From CAYRGQ01 sp964444885 (GTDB lineage: Bacteria; Bacteroidota; Bacteroidia; Sphingobacteriales; Sphingobacteriaceae), in NCBI GenBank assembly GCA_964444885.1, contig CAYUIZ010000003.1, forward strand, positions 1 through 64,000: a stretch of 64,000 nucleotides of DNA, read 5' to 3'. Within the stretch, counting starts at the first letter, position 1; each line of letters opens with the position of its first letter. Below, one piece after another: positions 1-7,957 of the stretch. Under the pieces are notes generated by a model. The model worked only from the letters and a program-made list of their open reading frames with translations, did not search any database and was not told where the DNA came from. Both the position numbers and the translations under genes were made by a program.

Positions 1-44
1 AGGGCACTGATTATGGCCAAAGATACGGTATTCAGCCCGTATAA
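1..44 (+). CDS. possible 3' end of an upstream gene (partial)
   Basis: In the third forward frame the window opens with a short protein tail reading GTDYGQRYGIQPV and ending in TAA at 42-44. It stops just before the inverted-repeat element that follows, as expected for the end of a real gene. No family can be named from 13 residues. The competing frame that starts with ATG at 13 runs on into the repeat and looks spurious. Confidence 0.35.
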   Translation, partial: GTDYGQRYGIQPV

Positions 45-72
45 GGGAGTTATTTTGGGGCTTTGGCAGGTT

Positions 73-337
73 GCAAACGCATTTAATTTTTTTCGTCATT
101 GCGAGGCTGTGTGGGCCTGTGCGAGCCGAAGCAATCTCCTGATTGACGACGAGATTGCTTCGCTCCAACCTAGTTCCCCGCGCTCTTGCTCGCAATGACT
201 AATGACGAATTAAAGTCTTGTTCCTTCTCTCTGCTGGATCTCTTTAAACTGAACAAAATTATATTTTGTTTAGCCTTATCCAAATTGTTTCCTGCAAACT
301 TACGATGACGGTCTTTTTTTAAATTAAATGCGTTTGC
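73..337. repeat. nested inverted-repeat (MITE-like) element
   Basis: Outer 17-bp inverted repeats lie at 73-89 (GCAAACGCATTTAATTT) and 321-337. A 10-bp direct copy of GGGGCTTTGG flanks both sides (57-66 and 341-350) at unequal distances. Inside are two further inverted pairs: GTCATTGCGAG at 95-105 with its complement at 189-199, and CGAAGCAATCTC at 127-138 with its complement at 151-162. From memory, CGTCATTGCGAG / GAAGCAATCTC palindromes are dispersed repeats in Bacteroidota chromosomes. No transposase is encoded, so any mobility would be non-autonomous. The right-hand part (200-320) has no recognisable gene. Confidence 0.75.
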
Positions 338-405
338 CCTGGGGCTTTGGGAAAACATTATGGCGTCTTTTTGTGTTCCTTACGTGTACCTAACTATAAC
401 ACCTT

Positions 406-618
406 ATGGCAAAAACAATCGGAATTATTATGGTCGTGGTGGGCGTGGTTATGCTCATCTGGACCGGATTTTCTTTTACGAAAAAGGAAACGCTCGTTGA
501 AATCGGGCCGGTAGAGATCGCCGCTGACAAAAAAGAACACGTGAATTGGTCGCCCTATGTGGGCGGCGGTGTATTGGCCGCGGGTGTTATCCTCTTGCTG
601 GCTGGCAGGCGGAAATAG
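406..618 (+). CDS. small two-helix membrane protein, unknown function
   Basis: A 70-residue protein with a hydrophobic segment at about residues 5-22, a charged middle (KKETLVEIGPVEIAADKKEH), a second hydrophobic segment at about 50-66 and a basic tail GRRK. This fits two inner-membrane helices with a short loop. The loop sequence VEIGPVEI resembles small uncharacterised membrane proteins seen in many Bacteroidota and Proteobacteria, but I cannot name the family with certainty. It is monocistronic: an inverted repeat on the left, and the convergent fabG terminator on the right. No clear -7 box is visible upstream. Confidence 0.7.
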   Translation: MAKTIGIIMVVVGVVMLIWTGFSFTKKETLVEIGPVEIAADKKEHVNWSPYVGGGVLAAGVILLLAGRRK

Positions 619-623
619 ACAGG

Positions 624-658
624 AAAAAAAAGACCGGCATGCACCAAGGCTGCCGGTC
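624..658 (-). terminator. intrinsic terminator of fabG
   Basis: GACCGGCA (632-639) and TGCCGGTC (651-658) form an 8-bp stem with an 11-nt loop. On the minus strand the stem is followed by eight U (A run at 624-631). It lies 26 bases past the fabG stop and may also stop the convergent small membrane gene. Confidence 0.85.
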
Positions 659-684
659 CATTTTATGTTGTTAGTTGACTGAGG

Positions 685-1428
685 CTATAGCATGCCGCCA
701 CAGACCGAAATCACTTGGCCGTTGACATAGGCCGACATGTCGGATGCCAGGAACACACAGACATTGGCGACGTCTTCGGTCTCGCCCGCGCGTTTGAGCG
801 GAATGCCTTTTTCCCAACCCTCAACCACTTTGGGATCGAGCACGTCCGTCATCTCCGTCCGGATGAAACCGGGTGCCACCACGTTCGTGCGGATATTGCG
901 CGAACCCAGTTCCTTGGCAACTGATTTTGAGAATCCGATGATGCCGGCCTTGGACGCAGCATAGTTCGATTGCCCGGCGTTGCCCTGCACGCCGACCACG
1001 GAACTCATGTTGATGAATACGCCCCGGCGGTTTTTCATCATGATCCTCGAGGCAGCCTTCGTGACGTTGAATATCGATTTTAGGTTGATGTTCAGCACGT
1101 CGTCCCAATTTTCCTCACTCATGCGGAGCAACAGGTTGTCTTGGGTGATGCCGGCGTTGTTGACGACGATGTCTACCGTGCCGAAATCTGCAACGATCGC
1201 TTCGATGAGTTTCTCGGCTTCGTCAAATTTTGAGGCGTCAGAACGGTAGCCTTTTACTTTGGTGCCAGCAGCCTGCAGTTCTTGTTCTAAGGCTTGGCCT
1301 TTCTCCACGGACGACAAATAAGTGAATGCAACATGGGCACCTGCTTCCGCGAATTTCTCCGCAATCTTGCGGCCGATTCCTTTCGAAGCCCCGGTGACCA
1401 AGGCAGTCTTTCCTTCCAGTAATTTCAT
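685..1428 (-). CDS. fabG: 3-oxoacyl-[acyl-carrier-protein] reductase
   Basis: NADPH-dependent short-chain dehydrogenase of 247 residues that reduces 3-oxoacyl-ACP in cytosolic fatty acid elongation. The cofactor motif TGASKGIG is at residues 12-19, the NNAG motif at about 90-93, and the catalytic Ser-Tyr-Lys set sits in NMSSVVGVQGNAGQSNYAASK (Ser142/143, Tyr156, Lys160). The reading frame is open further upstream to 1524, but family length and the MKLLEGKTALVTG start favour the ATG at 1426-1428. The 5' region carries TGCCAT/ATGGCA (1468-1484) of unknown role. SDR proteins are often over-annotated, but similarity to genuine FabG is strong. It has its own terminator and is separate from gapA. 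Confidence 0.93.
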   Translation of the reverse strand: MKLLEGKTALVTGASKGIGRKIAEKFAEAGAHVAFTYLSSVEKGQALEQELQAAGTKVKGYRSDASKFDEAEKLIEAIVADFGTVDIVVNNAGITQDNLLLRMSEENWDDVLNINLKSIFNVTKAASRIMMKNRRGVFINMSSVVGVQGNAGQSNYAASKAGIIGFSKSVAKELGSRNIRTNVVAPGFIRTEMTDVLDPKVVEGWEKGIPLKRAGETEDVANVCVFLASDMSAYVNGQVISVCGGML

Positions 1429-1564
1429 ATAGCGCTTATTATTCGTGTGTTGATCGGATATTGTCCATGCCATTGCGCATGGCAAGTGCAAATGTGTCAA
1501 AAATTTAGGGCAATCTATAACCAAATCTCAAAAATGCCCTTTCCACCATCCATAAGATGCAACG

Positions 1565-1607
1565 AAAAACCCCGCCACGAAGCATTTGTTGCATCCTGAC
1601 GGGGTTT
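1565..1607 (-). terminator. intrinsic terminator of the gapA operon
   Basis: AAACCCCG (1567-1574) pairs with CGGGGTTT (1600-1607). On the minus strand the stem runs straight into a U tract (A run 1565-1569). It lies 30 bases past the gapA stop codon. Confidence 0.85.
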
Positions 1608-1636
1608 CCTCAGCCTTTCGCTTACAGGCGGGCCGC

Positions 1637-3495
<1,859 letters not shown>

Positions 3496-3720
3496 AAACT
3501 GTTAACATTCATTTTTGCCAAAACGCTTGTTTCCAAGCCTTGCGGTCTCAGCTGTTTTCCGAGACGATGGCATCCCTGTGGCTTTGCGGCCCGGCCGTAA
3601 GCGATCCGATTAAGCGCCAGAAGGTGCCCCCAACGAGGGCGCTCTTAATGACAAAGTAACGAAAAACACAGGAAAAAACAAACGAATCCAGTGAATCCGT
3701 ATGCTTTTTTCATTCAAACT
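3496..3720. other. gene-free spacer, possible dispersed repeat
   Basis: No gene is supported. A GC-rich block at about 3530-3650 contains GTCTC/GAGAC and AGCGCC/GGCGCT inverted repeats. Read on the minus strand it gives protein-like but stop-broken text (FFVTLSLRAPSLGAPSGA). It may be a dispersed intergenic repeat of this lineage or a degraded gene; a genome self-comparison would decide. Confidence 0.35.
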
Positions 3721-3724
3721 TTTG

Positions 3725-3732
3725 TAAGTTTG
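3725..3732 (+). promoter_or_regulatory. -7 promoter box of the Nudix regulator
   Basis: TAAGTTTG matches the Bacteroidota -7 consensus TAnnTTTG. No good -33 TTTG lies at the right distance; the region there is T-rich. The expected start is near 3739, directly before the palindrome at 3743-3765. Confidence 0.55.
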
Positions 3733-3742
3733 TGGTACGAAG

Positions 3743-3765
3743 ATAGTGTGTATTTATTACACTAT
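3743..3765. promoter_or_regulatory. palindromic operator, probably autoregulatory
   Basis: ATAGTGT (3743-3749) and its exact complement ACACTAT (3759-3765) are separated by nine AT-rich bases. The palindrome sits just downstream of the -7 box, where a bound repressor would block transcription. The Nudix-winged-helix protein starting at 3857 is the obvious candidate ligand, since NrtR/AraR-type regulators bind palindromes of about this size. Binding is inferred. Confidence 0.65.
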
Positions 3766-3856
3766 TAAATTTCCCGCGGATTATTTAACAATTTTCGTAA
3801 TGAAAATGGCCTAAAATTAACACTTTTATATCGATTCAAACTAATACATAACTGTT

Positions 3857-4555
3857 TTGCACTCCACTTTACCACATATTCAATCCAACTTTACGACGGA
3901 TTGCGTCATATTCGGTTTCCAGGAAGGAGAATTACGGGTGCTGCTGATTGAACGTAACGAGGATCCCTTTCGGGACTATTGGGCTTTGCCCGGTTTTTTC
4001 GTCGCACCCACCGAAACCATTGACGAAGCCGTCGAGCGAATTCTTTATGAGCTGACGGGTATTCGGGATATTTACATGGACCAACTGTACGCGTTTGGCG
4101 ATATCAAACGGCACCCGCAGGGCCGGATCATTACGGTGGCCTACTACGCGCTCCTGCGGATCGACGAGTTGAAAACCACACCGCAGCCCGTGACGGATTA
4201 CGCCCGAAAGGCGGCATGGCATCCATTGGAAGCCCTGCCTGCGTTGGCTTTCGATCACCAGCATATCGTCGATAAAGCCATCGCTAAAGTGCGGCAGCAA
4301 ATCAGTTATAATCCGATCGCCTTCGAGCTCCTGCCTGAGAAGTTCACCCTTACGCAATTGCAGCAGCTGTACGAAGCGATATGGGGTCGCAAGTTGGATA
4401 AGCGCAATTTCAGGAAGAAGATGTTTAATTACGATATCCTGAAAGAATTGCCCGAATTTCAGCGCGGTGTTTCCTACCGTGCAGCCCGCCTTTATAAGCT
4501 GGACAAACGCAAATACGCCAAGAAATTCCAGAACGAATTCACATTTGGGAAGTAA
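3857..4555 (+). CDS. NrtR/AraR-like transcriptional regulator (Nudix domain plus winged helix)
   Basis: A 232-residue protein with a Nudix fold at about residues 12-140 and a C-terminal winged helix at about 150-225 (FTLTQLQQLYEAIWGRKLD is typical). The Nudix box (residues 46-69) is degenerate: the catalytic REuxEE is RILYEL, so it probably senses a nucleotide-sugar or NAD-related ligand without hydrolysing it. The family includes NrtR (NAD metabolism) and the Bacteroides arabinose regulator AraR. The start is TTG at 3857; an in-frame stop lies just upstream and no ATG fits. A palindromic operator precedes it. No metabolic target gene is adjacent, so the regulon cannot be read from context. 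Confidence 0.88.
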   Translation: MHSTLPHIQSNFTTDCVIFGFQEGELRVLLIERNEDPFRDYWALPGFFVAPTETIDEAVERILYELTGIRDIYMDQLYAFGDIKRHPQGRIITVAYYALLRIDELKTTPQPVTDYARKAAWHPLEALPALAFDHQHIVDKAIAKVRQQISYNPIAFELLPEKFTLTQLQQLYEAIWGRKLDKRNFRKKMFNYDILKELPEFQRGVSYRAARLYKLDKRKYAKKFQNEFTFGK

Positions 4556-4730
4556 TTCCCGCTTCGTTCAATCGGACTAGCTGCTCTTTTGTTAGGGTGG
4601 CCCGGCTTTTTATTAGCTCACTCAAGGGGCATAAAAACCTTCTGTACACGGAAACTAATTCCTTGTAGATCAGCTCATATCGCAGTTTTTTGTCGCGAAA
4701 TAACTCCGTGAATAATCCGCCTTCTCTCAG
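4539..4730 (-). pseudogene. possible remnant of a coding region
   Basis: A stop-free minus-strand frame of 63 codons lies between the Nudix regulator and the TetR gene and overlaps the regulator's end. It has no usable start codon and begins right after a TAA. Its translation looks protein-like (for example ELIYKELVSVYRRFL and TLTKEQLVRLNEAGIT). It could be the C-terminal relic of a lost gene or chance; I do not recognise the family. Confidence 0.25.
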
Positions 4731-4733
4731 GAC

Positions 4734-4760
4734 TTAACAAAAATTTAACAAAAAATTGTT
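4734..4760. promoter_or_regulatory. tandem TTAACAAAAA repeats at the efflux promoter
   Basis: TTAACAAAAA occurs at 4734-4743 and again at 4745-4754, one helical turn apart. The second copy merges with AACAA-n4-TTGTT (4747-4760), which abuts the -33 element. The position fits an operator for the TetR protein encoded just downstream, but AT-rich spacers can give such repeats by chance. Confidence 0.4.
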
Positions 4761-4790
4761 TTGCCGTTTATTTGAATTATTATACTTTTG
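4760..4790 (+). promoter_or_regulatory. promoter of the RND efflux operon
   Basis: TTTG (4760-4763) and TACTTTTG (4783-4790) are separated by 19 bp, a full match to the Bacteroidota -33/-7 pattern. The transcript would start near 4797 and begin with the TetR gene. Confidence 0.8.
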
Positions 4791-4840
4791 ACCAAATTTT
4801 AAAAAAAGTCAGTTGTTAAAAAGTTAAAAATAATCTGAAA

Positions 4841-5431
4841 TTGGATAAACGAGAACAAATATTGGCAGCGGCCATTAAGCGGTTTTCGCATTTCGGCATC
4901 AAGAAGACGACGATGGCCGAAATTGGCGAGGACGTAGGGTTGTCTAAGGCCAATTTGTATTACTACTTCTCGGACAAAGCGGTTTTGGTGGCATCGATTA
5001 TCGATTTTCTTTTCGACGAATCCGATCGTTTGTTCAAGGAGCGTTGCGCGGCGGGGACATCCACGCTCGACAAGCTGAAACTGTTTGTCCGCCTGCGTTA
5101 CGAGATGTACGGGCGCTATCAGATGCTGGTGGTGAGCCTCACCGAATATCATGGTTTACAGGCCATTGACGGCACTATTTTTGAGCAGATAGTCGCCCGC
5201 GAAGCCGGCCTTATTGCACGGGTACTGGATGAAGGCATTGCATGTGGCGAACTTGTAACATTTGATACGCAGGAAACATCTGAATTATATGTTGCCGGAC
5301 AGTATGGCATCTCTATGTTCCATAAGGCACGGTGCGCACGGCCGTTTATGGATGAAGCAATAATGGAAAACATCTCCCGAAAACAGGAGTTACTTGCCGA
5401 GCGCATTGTAAACGGCATTTTACGGAAATAA
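4841..5431 (+). CDS. TetR/AcrR family repressor of the efflux operon
   Basis: A 196-residue regulator. The helix-turn-helix is at residues 6-50 (ILAAAIKRFSHFGIKKTTM, then VGLSKANLYYYFSDK), followed by an all-helical ligand domain. It starts with TTG at 4841; no ATG fits the family N-terminus. It is the first gene of an operon with TolC-like, HlyD-like and RND genes and ends 7 bases before the next start. By family precedent it represses its own operon until an effluxed compound binds. Repeats around the -33 element are the candidate operator. Confidence 0.92.
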   Translation: MDKREQILAAAIKRFSHFGIKKTTMAEIGEDVGLSKANLYYYFSDKAVLVASIIDFLFDESDRLFKERCAAGTSTLDKLKLFVRLRYEMYGRYQMLVVSLTEYHGLQAIDGTIFEQIVAREAGLIARVLDEGIACGELVTFDTQETSELYVAGQYGISMFHKARCARPFMDEAIMENISRKQELLAERIVNGILRK

Positions 5432-5438
5432 TACGAAC

Positions 5439-6791
5439 ATGAATATTAGATTAATAACCCTTACGTTGATCAGTCTGTTGGTGTGCAGTGCAGCGTCCGC
5501 CCAACACACGCTGACTCTGCAGGACGCGCTCCAATATGCATTGAAAAACAGTGAAGTGCTTCGCAAGGCGCAACTCGATATTGAGAAGGGCCAGCATCAA
5601 ATTGCTGAAGTACGGGCTTCGGCGCTGCCACAAGTTGAGGCGTCCAGTGTGTTGAATTATAACCCCATTGTCCAGCAATTTGTGTTGCCGGCCGACTTTA
5701 TGGGCGGGGAGCCTGGCGAATTCGTCGCTATCCGCGCGGGGCAGACATGGGGTGCGATGACCCAAGTACAGCTCAACCAGCAATTGTTCAACCAGCAGGT
5801 ATTTACCGGCCTGAAGGCAGCACGGAGCACGGAAGAGTTTTACCGGGTGAGCAAACAGCTCAGCGAGGAAAACGTCATCCAGCAGGTAGCTACCAACTAT
5901 TACCAGGTCATCATCACGCGGGAGCAGCTTGACGTCATTGACGCCAACATCGAGCGGATTGCGCAATTGGAAAATATGGTGTCCAGCCAGTACGACGTCG
6001 GGTTGGCGAAGAAAATCGATCTCGACCGTATTATTGTCAACAAGACCAACCTGCTGGCCCAGCGCGAGCAACTGCTTTATGCCGTTACCCAGCAGGAGAA
6101 CCTGTTGAAGTATTACATGGGCATGGACATCACGGAGGTGGTCAATATCCCCGCTTCGGAAATCGATAAGCTGGAAAGCGAGGCGATTCAGCTGGTGAAC
6201 CAAGGGCCGCTAAACGTGGAGCAGCTGGTTTCTTTCCAAGTCCTTAAAAGCCAGGAAGAGTTGCTCACCTACCAACGGAAGGCTTATTTGGCGGAGTACT
6301 ACCCCAGCTTGTCGCTGAGCGGCAACTACCTGTACAACTCGCAGAGCAACCGGTTTAATATGTACTCCAGCCGGGCGCTGAACTACGACATGTCGACGTT
6401 TACGCTCGCACTGCGTATCCCCATCTTTGACGGGAACGCAAGGCGGTCGAGAGTACGCCAAGCTGATGTAGAGATACGCAAGGTGCACGAAGATCTGCGC
6501 AATACCTCGAACGCGCTGTCCATGGCTTACGAAAACGCAAAAATCCAGATCAAGAACAGTTTGAACACGATTGAATCGCAACGGGCCAACAAAGAATTTG
6601 CGGAAGAAGTGTTCGTCAGCACCCAGAACAACTACCGCAATGGGCTGGCCTCGCTCACGGATCTGCTGACCGCAGAGACCGACTTGGTGGCAGCGCAGAA
6701 CAGCTATAACCAAGCCCTGCTTAACTACAAGGTAGCGCAGATCGAACTGATCAAGTCAAACGGAAACATACAGTCTTTAGTAAACGAATAA
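5439..6791 (+). CDS. TolC-family outer membrane efflux protein
   Basis: A 450-residue outer membrane channel subunit. It has a signal peptide of about 21 residues (cut near SAASA/QHT) and two repeats of the outer-membrane-efflux domain rich in coiled-coil helix (about 25-220 and 260-445). As a trimer it would form the periplasm-spanning exit duct for the AcrB-like pump encoded two genes downstream. It lies between the TetR gene (7-base gap) and the adaptor gene (19-base gap). The C-terminal YRNGLASLTDLLTAETDLV segment is characteristic of the family. Confidence 0.93.
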   Translation: MNIRLITLTLISLLVCSAASAQHTLTLQDALQYALKNSEVLRKAQLDIEKGQHQIAEVRASALPQVEASSVLNYNPIVQQFVLPADFMGGEPGEFVAIRAGQTWGAMTQVQLNQQLFNQQVFTGLKAARSTEEFYRVSKQLSEENVIQQVATNYYQVIITREQLDVIDANIERIAQLENMVSSQYDVGLAKKIDLDRIIVNKTNLLAQREQLLYAVTQQENLLKYYMGMDITEVVNIPASEIDKLESEAIQLVNQGPLNVEQLVSFQVLKSQEELLTYQRKAYLAEYYPSLSLSGNYLYNSQSNRFNMYSSRALNYDMSTFTLALRIPIFDGNARRSRVRQADVEIRKVHEDLRNTSNALSMAYENAKIQIKNSLNTIESQRANKEFAEEVFVSTQNNYRNGLASLTDLLTAETDLVAAQNSYNQALLNYKVAQIELIKSNGNIQSLVNE

Positions 6792-6810
6792 TTATCACGA
6801 TACAAAACAC

Positions 6811-7875
6811 ATGAAACGCGTACTTATTACTTTATTGATCGTTGCCGCAGCCATCGCCCTTATCGCGTACGTGCTGACCCAGCATAAACAAGACAACGAG
6901 GCGAAAGCCGCCGTAGTGGCCGAAACCGGTGGTGCCGTCGCCGTGACTGCCATACGGGCGACTACGCAGGAGATAGACCTTGACTTCTCGTCTAACGGAA
7001 CTTTCGCCGCCAATCAGGACCTGAGGCTCCTGGCTGAGGCATCGGGCCGTATTACCAATATATTGGTAAGCGAAGGCAGCCGGGTGAGCAAAGGGCAGGT
7101 ATTGGCGCATATCGATGCGGAGTATGCCTCGCTTGACGTGCAACGGGCGGAAGACGCGTTGCAAAAGCTACGGGTCGATTACGAACGTTACAAAAGCTCC
7201 TTTGAAACGGGCGGGGTGACCCGCGCTCAGCTGGACGACATCGAGTTCAATCTGCGCAATACCGAAAACCAAGTGCAGCAGGCAAAACGCCGCTTGTCTG
7301 ACTCGTACGTGAAAGCGCCTATTTCCGGCGTGATTAACAAGCGTATGGTCGAGATAGGCGCGTTCGTTTCGCCTGCGACGGAGCTGTTTGAAATTGTCGA
7401 CATCTCCCGCCTCAAGCTCGAGGTGACGGCTAACGAGTACCAAGTTGTGCACCTGAAAGTGGGCGACCGCGTGGATATCCAGAGCTCGGTATTCCCCGAC
7501 AGGCAGTTTAGCGGTACGATCCGCTTCATCGCCCCCAAGGCCGATAACACCCTCAGCTATCCCGTAGAAGTACTCGTAGATAACGACAGTGCAGAAGGAC
7601 TGCGTGCCGGCATGTACGGCACGGCAACCTTTAAACTGCCGCGGCAAGAGCCTTCGATTGTGATTCCGCGCACGGCATTTGCCGGCAGCGTGAGCAGCAA
7701 TGAGGTTTATCTCGTGCAGGACAGCACGGCTGTACTGAAAAGTGTGACGCCTGGCCGGATCCTTGGCGAGCAGGTCGAAATTCTCCATGGCCTGGAAGAA
7801 GGCGAGATTGTGATCTCAGGTGGTCAGATTAACCTGGTCGACGGAGTGAAAGTGAGTGCACAGGTCAGGGACTAA
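6811..7875 (+). CDS. HlyD/AcrA-type periplasmic adaptor of RND pump
   Basis: A 354-residue membrane fusion protein. An N-terminal hydrophobic anchor (residues 4-23) is followed by a barrel-sandwich half (LLAEASGRITNILVSEGSRVSKGQVL), an alpha-hairpin, the returning lipoyl half (SYVKAPISGVINKRMVEIG), and beta-barrel and membrane-proximal domains. It lacks a lipobox cysteine, so it is held by the N-terminal helix. It joins the RND pump to the outer membrane channel. An unusually strong hairpin lies between this gene and the pump gene. Confidence 0.93.
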   Translation: MKRVLITLLIVAAAIALIAYVLTQHKQDNEAKAAVVAETGGAVAVTAIRATTQEIDLDFSSNGTFAANQDLRLLAEASGRITNILVSEGSRVSKGQVLAHIDAEYASLDVQRAEDALQKLRVDYERYKSSFETGGVTRAQLDDIEFNLRNTENQVQQAKRRLSDSYVKAPISGVINKRMVEIGAFVSPATELFEIVDISRLKLEVTANEYQVVHLKVGDRVDIQSSVFPDRQFSGTIRFIAPKADNTLSYPVEVLVDNDSAEGLRAGMYGTATFKLPRQEPSIVIPRTAFAGSVSSNEVYLVQDSTAVLKSVTPGRILGEQVEILHGLEEGEIVISGGQINLVDGVKVSAQVRD

Positions 7876-7893
7876 TTACACAATGAATGGATT

Positions 7894-7931
7894 GGGACAG
7901 CACGCCGCGCATACGCACGGCGTGTTGTCCC
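7894..7931 (+). ncRNA. strong intercistronic hairpin in the efflux mRNA
   Basis: GGGACAGCACGCCG (7894-7907) pairs with CGGCGTGTTGTCCC (7918-7931): 13 Watson-Crick pairs and one G-U, with a 10-nt loop. No U tract follows, so it is not a standard terminator. It sits 19 bases after the adaptor stop and 27 before the pump start. Likely roles are mRNA processing, stabilisation of the upstream part, or partial attenuation that sets adaptor:pump ratio. Confidence 0.6.
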
Positions 7932-7957
7932 GGACCATAAATAATGATCGCTAAAAA

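Noticed and set aside
13..198. Open frame starting MAKDTVFSPYKG
   Set aside because: It runs through the inverted-repeat element and ends within it; the third frame offers a more natural gene end.
5451..6203. 250-codon minus-strand frame opposite the TolC-like gene
   Set aside because: It is a mirror of codon bias in a clear family member; low-complexity Leu/His-rich translation with no family pattern.
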